The position numbers and the translations under genes are program-made. This document shows positions 12,520-24,239 of a stretch of 64,000 nt of DNA, piece after piece (position 1 is the stretch's first letter; each line of letters begins with the position of its first letter). Below the pieces are notes generated by a model, which was not told the DNA's origin, did not search any database, and saw nothing but the letters and a program-made list of their open reading frames with translations. Source of the DNA: Nipponacmea schrenckii (lineage: Eukaryota; Mollusca; Gastropoda; Lottiidae); contig JAUJPP010000003.1 of the NCBI GenBank assembly GCA_030562195.1, positions 27,125,398 through 27,189,397 of the forward strand, given 5' to 3'.

Positions 12520-12955
12520 TGAACATAAACTTTTAGTTCTCAAGAATGGTCAATATGAGTATATATTTATTAGGGACCAGTAATAAAGTGAAGTAACAGA
12601 ATTCCTGAAAAACTTGCAAAACTAAGTCATTTTTTAAAAACGCTTAATCAATTTATTAAGCGTTATTCAATAATCAAATTCATCTTTATGGATAATTACT
12701 TATTTTTTTGGATATATATATATTTATTTATGTTATTTATGGCAACAGGTATATTTACCTGATGAATAGAGCTCTTACTGGCCAAGTATAAAATATTCAA
12801 ATTTTATGTTTATTCTAAGACCTATTATCCTTTAATAAAAGATCTTATATAGTAAAGTAGCAACTGATTAAATAGTTACTAGACTTAAGATGTGAAGGAG
12901 TATTACAAGTTAGAAGCACAATCATATATAACATAAGATAATAATTATGGGGTTA
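12520..12955. other. AT-rich DNA with a diverged dispersed block
   Basis: TTTAGTTCTCAAGAATGGTC with AATATGAG resembles the reverse complement of sequence near 52600-52650. Otherwise nothing recognised. Confidence 0.35.
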
Positions 12956-12961
12956 ATATGT

Positions 12962-13507
12962 ACACTTCTTTACAACATGGGTACATAACATTTCAACACA
13001 AGTTACACAACTCTTTAATACATGGGTACATAACATTTCAACACAAGTTACACACTTCTTTAATACATGGGTACATAACGTTTCAACACAAGTTACACAC
13101 TTCTTTAATACATGGGTACATAATGTTTCAACACAAGTTACACACTTCTTTAATACATGGGTACATAACATTTCAACACAAGTAACACACTTCTTTAATA
13201 CATGGGTACATAACATTTAACACAAGTTACACACTTCTTTAATACATGGGTACATAACATTTCAACACAAGTTACACACTTCTTTAATACATGGGTACAT
13301 AACATTTCAACACAAGTTACACACTTCTTTAATACATGGGTACATAACATTTCAACACAAGTAACACACTTCTTTAATACATGGGTACATAACATTTCAA
13401 CACAAGTAACACACTTCTTTAATACATGGGTACACAACATTTCAACACAAGTAACACACTTCTTTAATACATGGGTACACAACATTCCAACACAAGTTAC
13501 ACATATA
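12962..13507. repeat. Minisatellite, 45-bp unit, about 12 copies
   Basis: The unit is ACACTTCTTTAATACATGGG, TACATAACATTTCAACACAA, GTTAC. On the minus strand a unit reads as 15 residues rich in cysteine (HVLKKCVTCVEMLCT). A one-base deletion near 13218 breaks that frame into two, which argues against coding use. The unit is unrelated in sequence to the other 45-bp array at 10.6 kb. Confidence 0.93.
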
Positions 13508-13560
13508 CGCATATATTAAAGAAGTGTGTATTTATCCCATACTTATTAACTTGTGTTATT

Positions 13561-13725
13561 AACCGAGACCTTGTGTGCTACAATCTGTGCACGTTAAAGA
13601 TCCCTGGACAGATGGAAATAGCAAAAAGAGTAGGCTATTGCCATTGTCCTGACAAAATTTCACTCGTTGCGACTTCATTCGCCCATAAGGTGCAGAAGAG
13701 TAGGACGTAAAACTCCATTCATTTC
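13561..13725 (+). mobile_element. SINE-like interspersed repeat, second copy
   Basis: It shares CTTGTGTGCTACAATCTGTG, CACGTTAAAGATCCCTGGAC, CACTCGTTGCGACTTCATTC and AGGACGTAAAACTCCATTCA with the copy at 2825-3008. It abuts the 45-bp array. Confidence 0.65.
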
Positions 13726-13729
13726 AATG

Positions 13730-14850
13730 CAATGATATAGTAACTAGACCTGTTTGTCACAGAAATTTTAAATTGATAAAGCTAAACCCTTTGGTTATCT
13801 GAAATTTTTTGTGAATATTGAGCAACTGTATAAGAACCTTTCTGTCAAATTTCACATTGATCGCTGATAGACAAGGGGGATAATGTGAAACTTCAACAGT
13901 TTCTAATGATTCAATTCAGTCCACCATTCACTATCACCTTCCTTTTACACCAAATGTTAGAAGATTCCTGATTGGATAAATTTTATTGTGACATATTGTC
14001 TGTCTTTCAAGGGAGATAATTAGTCTTGATTGACCAGAATTTAGTATTGTGAAAGCAAAGGTAAGATGACAAATCCTTCGAAAGTTCAATACTTTTCCCA
14101 TACTTTTTTCATCTACATAATATTTTTTACCCAGACTGGTTACCCAAATGTTCCCTCACCCCCCTTACCTACCCTGTAGTTTTTTGAAGCCTGTAATTGT
14201 TAGTCAGCGATGACTAAGTAGATAAAGTTATTTAGGTCTCTAGAAAAGTAATAATTTGACAAGAAAAGTATTTATTTTGTACTCATTTACCATGTTACAG
14301 CTGAGACAGAAATCAGATTGTTCTGATGATTGTAGCGAGGTACATCAGTGCAGACGTCTTGTGCAATTTCATCTTCTCATAAAGAAGTAGAGCTTGAGTT
14401 AATTTCGTACTTCTGAATTTTAATTGACAGAAGTTAAAAAAAAACGTGAAGTGTTAAAATTGTGTTGTTATGAAAGTTAAAAAGGCATTTGACATGAAGG
14501 CAACAATTTATATAACTTTACTTGTTATACGCCCACTTAAACTGTTGCTTGTAGTGTTAAAGTACCAACCAGACGTTATGTAGACTTATTTATTAGATGT
14601 TATCAACACTGTTACATACAGTCAACTGCTCTTGTGGTAGATCATGTTCCAATTCATAACATGCTCATGTGTACGCAAACTCTATATTTATTTGTATATT
14701 AATATTCATAACACATAAATTCCTTGGTTTTGCTTGTCTGGATTGCCAATTCCTGAAGTTGTCCAGTCTTACATCAACAAAATATTCAACCTTATTTGTG
14801 ATTCTTATCAAGCACATAGGCATAATTCTTATCTAACAATGTTTTAAATT
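13730..14850. other. No recognised gene
   Basis: AT-rich sequence. A possible acceptor followed by a short open stretch at about 14300-14395 (TTACAG then CTGAGACAGAAATCAG) lacks a donor and similarity, so it is not called. Confidence 0.5.
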
Positions 14851-14859
14851 AGGTATGAA

Positions 14860-15325
14860 TGCTTACCTTGGCCTCAGTTGGTGTATATTACCTTGTCTAG
14901 CAATCTATCTACATAACATGTTAAATAGAAATTAAGTGATATTGATGTTTCATATCTTGGCTGCTTCGTGTATATTACCTTGTCTAGCAAGCTATCTATA
15001 TAACAAGTTGTATAAGGCACAGCACTGGCAAGATGTAAGTGATATCTATCTTTAATATCTTGGCTGCTTGTTGGTTTTTATTGTCTTGTCAAGCAAACTA
15101 TCTATATAACAAGGTAGGTAGGGTAGATACTAGCAATATGAATGTTTTATATCTTAGCTCAGTTGGTGTATGTTACTTTGTCTAGCAATCTACCATCATT
15201 TCAAGTTAGAGTTGTTTTATTTAATTACAACACTGGGAAGAAATTAAATGATATCAATGTTTTATATCTTAGCTACTAGTTGGTGTATGTTACTTTGTCT
15301 AGCAAGCTATGTTTATTTCCAGTCA
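14860..15325. repeat. Degenerate tandem repeat, about 80-115-bp unit, five copies
   Basis: GTTGGTGTATATTACCTTGT followed by CTAGCAATCTATCT recurs near 14876, 14965, 15070, 15160 and 15280, with ATATCTTGGCTGC between units. The motif resembles the units at 39981-40345 in the kinase intron. Confidence 0.7.
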
Positions 15326-15329
15326 AAGT

Positions 15330-16190
15330 TGTATTAATTAGGTTGTGACAAGTCCCTGGGGAAAATCAGACCTGTTGTAGGTAGTATCTATTTACTTCAA
15401 GGGATGTAGTCCCTTAATCACTCAACTCTTGAAATCTGAACTGATATAAAATTGTTTAAATATTGTGGCAGGAAAAATGCTATGTACCCTTAATTGTACC
15501 CTACTTCATTTCAAACAATAAATGAAATTTGAAAAAATTATTTTCATATGTTATATACCTTAAAATATGTTTCAATGAATTAAATCAATTTTTTTATTCA
15601 AAAATTTCTTGGGGGAGAACCACTCAGAGGTTTTGTGGGAGCCGTGTGCATAGAACTGCTGCATTTTGAGTTCAATCTCAACAGTTGTCCCCACATTGTA
15701 TCAGCCTGCCCTCAATTTATACCCCCCCCCCCCCCCCAGTCTTGGTATGCTGGTGCAGCTACTGACAAGTCTCTTACATTATAGCTATCAGTTTGATTAA
15801 AAGGGTCTGAACATCTAATGTTTTGCTAAAGCTGTTGACCTCATAATTAAAGGATGATATACCTTGTAGTATTATGTTTAATTTTGAGAGTGAGAAAGAT
15901 TAATGACACAGACAGATTTTAATACCTTAAAATAATGACTTGTTTAACTTTAACTACCAAATTTACCCAGAATCAACAATTAGCCAATTAGACTTAAATT
16001 ACTTGTAGTGTTTTTCTCCAGAGAAGAGTCACATGTTGAGTAAATATACTAGAATATATAAACATGCTTTAATAACTCTGTATTTTACTAAGTTGTGGAT
16101 ATATTCACTTATATTATTGTTTATATACTGTAGCCGACTAGTATTTTGTAACTGTATTTTTATCACCATTCACATCATTGTGTCCAGATT
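15330..16190. other. AT-rich DNA with a poly-C tract
   Basis: A run of about 16 C lies at about 15722. No exon recognised. Confidence 0.5.
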
Positions 16191-16490
16191 CATTGACATG
16201 TCACAATAGAAAAAAACATGTGGACTCCCTGAAAGAAATAACACATTTAGAAAACATAGAATAATTTAGTTATATTTTAAACAACGATGTTATTTTTCTC
16301 CTAAACAATTAATTCAAAATAATTTGTAAATTAAACTTTGCCACCTGTCATGTCACAATTGGAAATACTATGTAGACTCTCTGAAATAAATCACATGTTT
16401 AGAAAACATACAATAATTTGGTTATTATTCTAAGAATCTGAGTTATTTCTCCTTAACAATTAAATCAAAATAATACGTAAATTATCCACT
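16190..16490. repeat. Two-copy tandem duplication, about 150 bp, diverged
   Basis: Both halves share CATGTCACAAT, GACTC.CTGAAA.AAAT, ACATTTAGAAAACATA and CAATTAA.TCAAAATAAT in the same order. Confidence 0.7.
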
Positions 16491-16901
16491 ACCATATGTT
16501 GTTGATCATGTGGAAAGAGAAACAGATTTGATGTGTTTTTTACCAGAGTTTTGTTTGTATTGGACAGTTTATTCTACCATTGCGATTCTTGTGAGATTTT
16601 GGTGCCGTCAATAACATCAACACCACCATCTAGTGGAGGTTTTTTAATTACTAGTAAAAAGTCTTGGGAACTGGTTTCTTACTGTTTTAAACAGCTGGTT
16701 GTTTGTAGATTCTAGTTTATAATTTTATAACAAGTGTCATGATGTGATCATTAGATTGTTATCCCAGTAATCTCTGGTATTTTTGTTATGAATGTCCTGA
16801 AAGGTTTCTTAAACCTGAAATAAAACAACATATACATGTATAGTCATCTTTAAACGGCATTTAGTAAATGTGTCAGATAAAATAAACTAATTCTTATGGA
16901 A

Positions 16902-17576
16902 TACAATTACTAACTTTATTTGAGCGACGTTTCAACAAGCATTCTCGGGCCTTTATCAAGCAATATAGATCACAATTACTAACTTTATTTGAGCGACGTT
17001 TCAACAAGCGTTCTCTGGCCTTCATCAAGCAATATAGATCACAATTACTAACTTTATTTAAGCGACGTTTCAACAAGCATTCTCAGGCCTTTATCAAGCA
17101 ATATAGATCACAATTACTAACTTTATTTGAGCGACGTTTCAACAAGCATTCTCGGGCCTTTATCAAGCAATATAGATCACAATTACTAACTTTATTTAAG
17201 CGACGTTTCAACAAGCATTCTCAGGCCTTTATCAAGCAATATAGATCACAATTACTAACTTTATTTAAGCGACGTTTCAACAAGCGTTCTCGGGCCTTTA
17301 TCAAGCAATATAGATCACAATTACTAACTTTATTTAAGCGACGTTTCAACAAGCATTCTCGGGCCTTTATCAAGCAATATAGATCACAATTTACTAACTT
17401 TAATTTAGAGCGACGTTTCAACAAGCATTCTCGGGCCTTTATCAAGCAATATAGATCACAATTACTAACTTTATTTAAGCGACGTTTCAACAAGCATTCT
17501 CGGGCCTTTATCAAGCAATATATCACAATTACTAACTTTATTTAAGCGACGTTTCAACCAGCGTTCTCGGGTCTTT
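16902..17576. repeat. Minisatellite, 69-bp unit, about 9.8 copies
   Basis: Plus strand units read ACAATTACTAACTTTATTTG, AGCGACGTTTCAACAAGCAT, TCTCGGGCCTTTATCAAGCA, ATATAGATC. As 69 = 3 x 23, the minus strand is open as a 23-residue repeat (LLKRRLNKVSNCDLYCLIKA plus REC) but lacks any flanking gene. The minus-strand TTGATAAAGGCC...TTGAAACGTCGC core resembles the tail motif of some retroelements. Confidence 0.92.
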
Positions 17577-17589
17577 ATAATGCACGGCC

Positions 17590-18550
17590 CCAATATATAG
17601 GAGTGTATTTAAGAGTTTAACCAGGTTTTCTTTAATGCACCTCATATATATATTAGGAGATTAGTTTTAGACCCATATATTATTATATAACTAATGGTGT
17701 AGATTGAAATTGATCACCTCATGTTATTTGGATAAAGTGAACCACAGTCCCTATATAAAGGAGTGTGTTTTAGACCTATGTATATTATTATATAACTGAT
17801 GGTGTAGAAATGATATGAGAATATATATTATAAATATTTATGATAAAGTGTATAATTTTACAAGTATGTTACCCTGATTCTATCAGACATTAAAGAATAT
17901 TACATAGATTTATCTGTAGTGGGTAACTGGTAGAATACAAGAGATCCCAGCAGATTGTTGGCAATATTTTACTATCTTAAGTGCATCACCAGCGATGTAT
18001 ATTGGCTGGGACAGATCTTGTAGAAATGTTGAAACAGCATGACATGAGCCATGTAGCAGAATCGTGGAATTGGCCATTTTTGCCTTCAGTCTATGCATGA
18101 ATGCATGGAGGTTGCTGAAACACTGGCTTAGTTTACAAGGCTTGAATCTCTCCTGATACATGCAACCTGCTGAAACACATTGTTTGGTTTAAATGTATTG
18201 CCTCATTGAAGCTATTTAAATAAAGTGCTTGAAGAATCAGCAAGTGAGCAATTTTTTTTAAAAGTGCTGATGGTAGAATCAAAATTTTAAGTCATTGTTT
18301 GATTTCTAGGGGTGAAGCATAAGAGGATGGTGGATGGTTGAAGTTAGAGGTGATGCTGAACCTTTTTTGTCTCAAAAACTTAACTTAAGACAATTTTCCA
18401 TCATCTGATTGGTCTATCACTAAAATTGATTTTAATTTGCGTTTTGTAATTCCTTAAAGTCTAGATTTTATTTAAGTTAAGTTGGAGAAAATTGTTCTTG
18501 GAGCTTCTAATTAACTATTCTACAAACCACCACCCCTTTCTGAGAGTTAA
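17590..18550. other. AT-rich DNA with a diverged duplication
   Basis: 17600-17800 contains two diverged copies of TATATTATTATATAACTAAT with GGTGTAGA. 18360-18520 looks like a diverged copy of the family seen at 10264. No exon recognised. Confidence 0.45.
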
Positions 18551-18959
18551 TAACTGCGTTTCCACTTGGGACAAAAACCTGGCTTTAAGCTAGCTTTTGG
18601 TGTGTTTCCACAAGTTAAATTGCCGAATTGTTATGGTTCGGGAACCGACAATCTCACTTTCTCGTTCGGCAATTTATCGGAGGCCAAATATTGTTAATGC
18701 CGGCTTTTTAAACACAGTAGAAACACGAAAAGCCCGCTTTTTCTCGTTGGGCAATAGAGAAGTAGTACCAGTTTTTCGGTCCAACACGCAACACTGGTAG
18801 TCTTGTACATTGTGAGCTGTCAATTATAATGAGAGACTTTTTGATCAAGACTAAAGTGGTTCGAGAACCAGATAAACTCAGTGGAAACACAGGGTGTTCG
18901 GCAATAAAGCTGGCTTTAAAGCTAGCTTTACTTCACAATTCCAAGTGGAAATGCGGTTA
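18551..18959. mobile_element. About 409-bp inverted-repeat element (family A, copy 2)
   Basis: It has the same ends (TAACTGCGTTTCCACTTG and CCAAGTGGAAATGCGGTTA) and internal blocks (TGGTTCGGGAACCGACA, CTCGTTCGGCAATTTATCGG) as 12065-12463 but in inverted orientation. TTAA occurs at both junctions, unlike the TATA of copy 1, so the target site remains unsettled. Confidence 0.8.
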
Positions 18960-19254
18960 AAGATAGTAATAATAGTCAAGTTGCCCACCTAGAACACAGA
19001 GTTCAACCTAGCATCTCTTTCGGAGAGTTCACAAGTGAAAATTGATGGAAGTTAATTCATCACAAAGAGTTTTTTAGATAATATAATTGATAGAAGAGAT
19101 CTGTTGTGTGAAATTGTTTATAAAATTCTCAAGACTTATAATGTCTGGAAATTAATGAATGCTATAACTTAAAATGGATTTCAGATGAAAATCTGGTAGC
19201 TAATGATGGGACCTTAATACATGAGAAAATAATACGAGAAACTTAAAAATGGAG

Positions 19255-20175
19255 TTTAATCTGATGAAATAAGAACTTATGAGTAAGCAAACCCTTATGA
19301 AATAAGAAACCTTAATGAAATGAGAGAAACCTTAATGAAATGAGAAACCTTAATGAAATGAGTATTAATGAAATGGAGTAACCTTAATGAAATGGAGAAT
19401 TAATGAAATGGCAGAACCTTATGAAATGAACCTTAATGAAATGAGAGAAACCTTAATGAAATGAGAGAAACCTTAATGAAATGGATGAAACCTTAATGAA
19501 ATGGAACGAAACCTTAATGAAATGGCACGGAAACCTTAATGAAATGGCAGGAAACCTTAATAAAGATGGCAGGAACCTTAAAATGAAATGAAAGGAAACC
19601 TTAATGAAATGAGAGAACCTTAATAAAATGAGAGAACCTTAATGAAATGGCAGAACCTTAATGAATGGACAAACCTTAATGAAATGAGAACCTTAATGAA
19701 ATGAGAGAACCTTAATAAAATGAGAGAAACCTTAATGAAATGAGGGAAACCTCAATGAAATAACGAAACCTTAATGAAATGAGAATAGAAATCCCTAATG
19801 AAATACACCAACCTTAATGAAATGATAGTAAACCTTAATGAAATGACAGAAACCCTAATGAAATGAGGGAAACCCTAATAAAATGACAGAAACCCTAATG
19901 AAATGAGGGAAACCCTAATAAAATAACAGAAACCCTAATGAAATGAGGGAAACCCTAATGAAATAACAGAAACCCTAATGAAATGAGGGAAACCCTAATA
20001 AAATAACAGAAACCCTAATGAAATGAGGGAAACCCTAATAAAATGACAGAAACCCTAATGAAATCAGGGAAACCCTTAATAAAAGAGGAAAGCCCTAATG
20101 AAAATAAGAGAAACCTAAATGAAAATGAGAGAAACCTAAATAAAATGAGGGAAACCCTCAATGAAATGAGAGAAA
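19255..20175. repeat. Variable minisatellite, about 20-23-bp unit, roughly 45 copies
   Basis: The first part is built of ACCTTAATGAAATGAGAGAA with many indels. From about 19850 it becomes regular, AAACCCTAATGAAATGAGGG. The CCCTAA word in the later units is a chance likeness to telomeric repeat, not a telomere array. Confidence 0.9.
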
Positions 20176-20179
20176 TTTG

Positions 20180-20790
20180 AATAATCATTTGTGAATTGCT
20201 GGACATTTGTGAATAGTTTTTTTTTACTGTTGTGGTAGCTAATATTGATACATATAAGTATCATCATAGGTTGATATTTGTAGAATGTGTTATATTCACC
20301 TTATTTGCAGGGTATGCGTACACTACTAGACATTTGATACCACTGTTATCATTATAACATATTTACTCACTAAAAAATTGACATACTTCCTCATGTGAAA
20401 AGTTCATTAGCTGCTACCTATGCTTCACTAATATGTTGTTTTGAATTTAGTTTTATTGTATCTGGAGTTTTATAATCATTTTTGGGACTTTGTCAGACAT
20501 GACCGGTATATAAAGACCAATCAACATCCCTATTTTAAATAGACATTATTTACAAAGTCTTAAATCTTATTTTCCCATGACTGCAGTTTACCCCATATCT
20601 CAGAGAAAAACATTACCAAATATTCAACAATCTTGTTATTGGCTTTTTATAGAAATATTTGAAAATTTTGAAATTATTTTAAACTGTTGTTGTCAAGGTT
20701 ATGATGTCTTTGATATAGTCCAGAACATTAAGGTAACATTTGTGTGCAGAGTCTAGAACATCCAGTGTTCATTGTGATGCTATAGAAACA
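20180..20790. other. No recognised gene
   Basis: AT-rich DNA. GTCAGACATGACCGGTATAT at about 20491 is a lone unit of the family amplified at 24.7 kb. Confidence 0.5.
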
Positions 20791-20878
20791 AAATAGAGTT
20801 TTACATCCTACTCTGCGACACTAGATTGTGTTGTCATAAGAAATGACGCCATGCTGTGTGGAATGAGATAAATTTTTA
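20791..20878 (-). repeat. SINE-like 3' fragment
   Basis: AAATAGAGTTTTACATCCTA with CATGCTGTGTGGAATGAG is the reverse complement of the end of the 2825-3008 repeat, diverged. Confidence 0.5.
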
Positions 20879-21024
20879 ATATACAGCAGCATCAATCTTA
20901 TATATCATTGGAAAATTTAGTCCAAAGCAGTGTATCCTTTCATTTGTCTAGGAAACAGTTTAAAATAGGCACAACATGTTAATTTACTTCAATAAACAAT
21001 TCTGAAATCAACTAATTATACTTC

Positions 21025-21345
21025 TACATCTTCACGACATCAACCCATCTGTCTTATACCTTGACTGCAAATGACAATTCCATTGCAGAATGGATCGATT
21101 TGATTGGAGTATATATCAGCTAAAACAGCCAATCATAGCCCTTGACAGTTAACTGCTAACATTAGGCCCTAATTTTATCATTTTACCTAAATTCTACATA
21201 CAGACTTTCTGTCAAGAGCTATGATTGTCTGTATTGAGTACCGTACAATCCAATCAAATGCTGATTTACTTCTATGAAAGAAGAAAATGAGCATTTTCAG
21301 TCAAGGTATAAGACAAAGTTTGTGAAGATGATATATGTAACTAGA
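21025..21345. mobile_element. About 320-bp MITE (family B, copy 1)
   Basis: GTCTTATACCTTGACTGCAAATG on one side and CATTTTCAGTCAAGGTATAAGAC on the other are inverted, and the similarity extends outward through CTTCAC/GTGAAG blocks for about 45 bp. Inside, ACAGACTTTCTGTCAAGAGC and CAATCCAATCAAAT are shared with the copy at 63085. Confidence 0.8.
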
Positions 21346-21359
21346 TAAAGGACTACTAT

Positions 21360-21550
21360 TCATACATGACTGGTAAATGCATCTCAATCAGCAATCATGG
21401 GCTACACTTAGATGGACACCTGAGGAACATAGTCAGATATGACTGGCAAATACTACTCAATCAGCAATCATGGGCTTCACTAAGATGGACACCTGAGTAA
21501 CATAGTCAGATATGACTGGCAAATACTACTCAATCATCAATCACAAATGG
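21360..21550. repeat. Tandem repeat, about 80-bp unit, 2.3 copies
   Basis: ATGACTGGCAAATACTACTC, AATCAGCAATCATGGGCT and AGATGGACACCTGAG repeat in order. The ATGACTGG core links it to the 48-bp array at 24.7 kb. Confidence 0.75.
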
Positions 21551-22029
21551 AATGTATTCCAGTGACAAGATGGATGATGGATGAAACCTGAGAAAAAGTC
21601 AAGAATCAAGTTATCAGTAAATGTACAAGTGTTGATAATAGATCTTGTAAGAAAGTTACACCCAGTGTGCAGTTCACTCTCAATTAATTTCTCAAACTAT
21701 TAAGATATCTTTGCTGAGGGAGAGTTTGCAGAGAACAGAACCAAAATAAAACTTGCAGTGAACTGAAATGCTTACGCTTTCTTAAACAGATGACAGGAAC
21801 ACTAAAACAGGCCCCTAACGTTGGCTATCAATAGTCTTATACTGCAATCTGATTCGCCCATAAAGCTCATTACTGTTAGTGATTGACCAATCAAATACAG
21901 GGAACACTAAAACCAACAGGTGACCAATTTAAGTTTAGTTTTTCATGAAACAGCCACCAGTTTCAGTTCAGTTTTATGTGAAACAGACACCAAATTAGGT
22001 TCAGTTAAAGTTCAGTTTTATATGGAACA

Positions 22030-22822
22030 GCACCAAAACAGTCATAGCTTATTTGAAACAGTCACAGGTTATTTGAAACAGTCACAGGTTATTTGAAACA
22101 GTCACAGGTTATTCCAAACAGTCACCAAGTTATTTGAAACAGTCACAGGTTATTTGAAACAGACACCAAGTTAAGTTCAGATTTATGTAAACAGTCACAG
22201 GTTATATGAAACAGTCACCAAGTTAATTCAGACTTTATGTAAACAGTCACAGGTTATATGAAACAGTCACCAAGTTAAGTTCAGCATTTATGTTAAACAG
22301 TCACAGGTTATATGAAACAGTCACCAAGTTAATTTCAGATTTATGTAAAACAGTCACAGGTTATATGAAACAGTCACCAAGTTAAGTTCAGATTTATGTA
22401 AAACAGTCACAGGTTATATGAAACAGTCACCAAGTTAAGTTCAGTTTATGTAACGTCACAGTTATTGAAACAGTCACCGATTAAGTTCAGATTTATGTAA
22501 AACAGTCACAGGTTATATGAAACAGTCACCAAGTTAAGTTCAGATTTATGTAAAACAGTCACAGGTTATATGAAACAGTCACCAAGTTAAGTTCAGCTTT
22601 ATGTGAAACAGTCACAGGTTATTTGAAACAGTCACCAAGTTAAGTTCAACTTTATGTAAAACAGTCACAGGTTATATGAAACAGTCACCAAGTTAAGTTC
22701 AACTTTATGTAAAACAGTCACAGGTTATTTGAAACAGTCACCAAGTTAATTTCAACTTTATTTAAAACAGTCACAGGTTATATGAAACAGTCACCAAGTT
22801 AAGTTCAACTTTATGTAAAACA
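22030..22822. repeat. Minisatellite, 53-bp unit, about 15 copies
   Basis: The unit is ACAGTCACAGGTTATATGAA, ACAGTCACCAAGTTAAGTTC, AGATTTATGTAAA. Diverged half-units extend upstream to about 21940. Confidence 0.92.
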
Positions 22823-22829
22823 AGCCTAC

Positions 22830-23745
22830 AAAGTTTTTCAAGAGCAGAGAGTCATATCCATTTTTTGTGTGAGATTCAGAATGTTATCAACTGGAGAGTA
22901 AAGAGTAATATGAAATGTATATATCACTTGAAAACATTATCATAAATAACATCACTAATTAGACATTTACATCTTATCATTACAGACTTTCAAATTATAT
23001 ACTCTGAGTGTTTTTATTACCTCCCTTCAAATCAGATTATAAAAAATACTCGCTCCAACTTTCCCACAGTTTGATATCTTGAGGAAATTTAATCACACGT
23101 AACTCTAGTTGTTATGTTGAAATTTTACCAAGACCTAAACATTTTTTATAAGTTTAGTTTACGGAATTAAACTGTAATTTACCCGTTAACATCGGCAATA
23201 AGAGGGTTAAATCTCTAATTAGAAATAATCACACGAATAAATAAACAATTTAACTCAGGTTTTTTCTGTCGTTATTTTGATACAGTGGAAAAATGTTTTT
23301 GAATCGAGATTCCAGGGTCGAAAGAATTTTTGTGTCAAATTTAAATTCAAACAAACTATTACCTCTATTGAGGTGTTTATATATATTGAAGGTCATGGTC
23401 ATTAGACTGCTGCCATGGCTGGTGCTTTTGGCAGTTAATGTTAATGTGAAATGCTGTATAAAGTGTCCAGCCAGTGCTTTTGGTTATTAAACTTATGCCA
23501 TGACCACAGTTCAAATGTTGTAAAACTAATGGAAAAGACACAATCGAAACCACCTGTCCATCTAATATAGACATGATATATTGGTGAATGGATGTATCCT
23601 AATATGAAATGCCATGCTATATCTCAAGGTCATGTATCTTGACCTCTCATTCCTACAAAATATGGGGAATTTTTATAAGTCAGTGATTGGGATCACAATT
23701 GTACTCCCTGACTTGATTGTTACTATTCATAAGATGATGTATGAT
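22830..23745. other. No recognised gene
   Basis: AT-rich DNA. The open frame at 23293-23490 has no similarity I recognise and no convincing splice sites. Confidence 0.5.
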
Positions 23746-23749
23746 TAAT

Positions 23750-24022
23750 ACATAGCACAGCAGTTAGAGCGTTGGAATTTGATGTCATGACGTCATTTGC
23801 TTAGATTCTTTGAAAATGTCTGACTTAAGTTCTAATCTCGACAGGGGTGTGAAAAATTGATGACCTTGAATAAGTCATCTTCACTTACAATTCCAGTCCA
23901 CCCAGCTGTAAATGGGTACGGATAATCCGGGAATAATCAATTGAAAGGATTCCTGTCATGACGGACTTGTGCACCTAACTTGTTATCATTGTAAAATATA
24001 GTTGTTTCTTTCTTTCTTTTTA
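23750..24022 (+). mobile_element. tRNA-type SINE
   Basis: The head TAGCACAGCAGTTAGAGCGT resembles a tRNA A box, and GTTCTAATCTCGACAGGG is a weak B box. The body CCAGTCCACCCAGCTGTAAA TGGG is shared with an inverted copy at 46682-46860, and the tail is TGTAAAATATAGTTGTTTC with TTTC repeats, also found at 61345-61462. It lies about 150 bp upstream of a kinase exon, in the same orientation as that gene. Confidence 0.7.
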
Positions 24023-24167
24023 CACCTATACGAAAACAGAAATCATTTGAATAATGGTTCTATTATATATTTTCAAAATTGGGTTCAACCATGATACCGG
24101 ATATAAATTCATACATGAATTTATGTCAAGATTTATCTAAATTGAAATATTTTTTATATGTTTTCAG

Positions 24168-24239
24168 TTTTGTTATTTTACCTATGGTACTAAAGATGTA
24201 TTAGAGAGAGAGTGTAAACATCTTCATAAAAAATTACAG
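24168..24239 (+). CDS. DGKE: Diacylglycerol kinase epsilon, internal coding exon (first of four seen)
   Basis: This 72-nt exon encodes 24 residues, FCYFTYGTKDVLERECKHLH then KKLQ. The YGTKD-x-L-x-x-ECK-x-L-x-KK pattern is the segment of diacylglycerol kinases that links the catalytic domain to the accessory domain. The enzyme uses ATP to convert diacylglycerol to phosphatidic acid at membranes. The exon is bounded by a TTTTCAG acceptor and a CAG/GTAAGT donor, and starts and ends in phase 0, so it joins in frame to the exon at 27586. The preceding exon, which should carry the end of the catalytic domain, was not found in 1-24167, so the gene is partial here. The last 25 bases of the exon lie in a perfect 46-bp tandem duplication that also copies the donor site. 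Confidence 0.88.

Noticed and set aside
14281..14396. Possible exon after TTACAG with a cysteine-containing reading
   Set aside because: It runs into a stop without a donor site and matches nothing I know.
19850..20060. CCCTAA words suggesting internal telomeric repeat
   Set aside because: The word sits in a 20-bp unit AAACCCTAATGAAATGAGGG, and earlier units of the same array have ACCTTAATG; there is no TTAGGG hexamer run.
1..24167. Upstream DGKE exons (GGDGT catalytic motif, C1 domains)
   Set aside because: I looked for the glycine-rich catalytic motif and for the segment just before YGTKD and found neither; the exons may lie before the window or be too short to see by eye.
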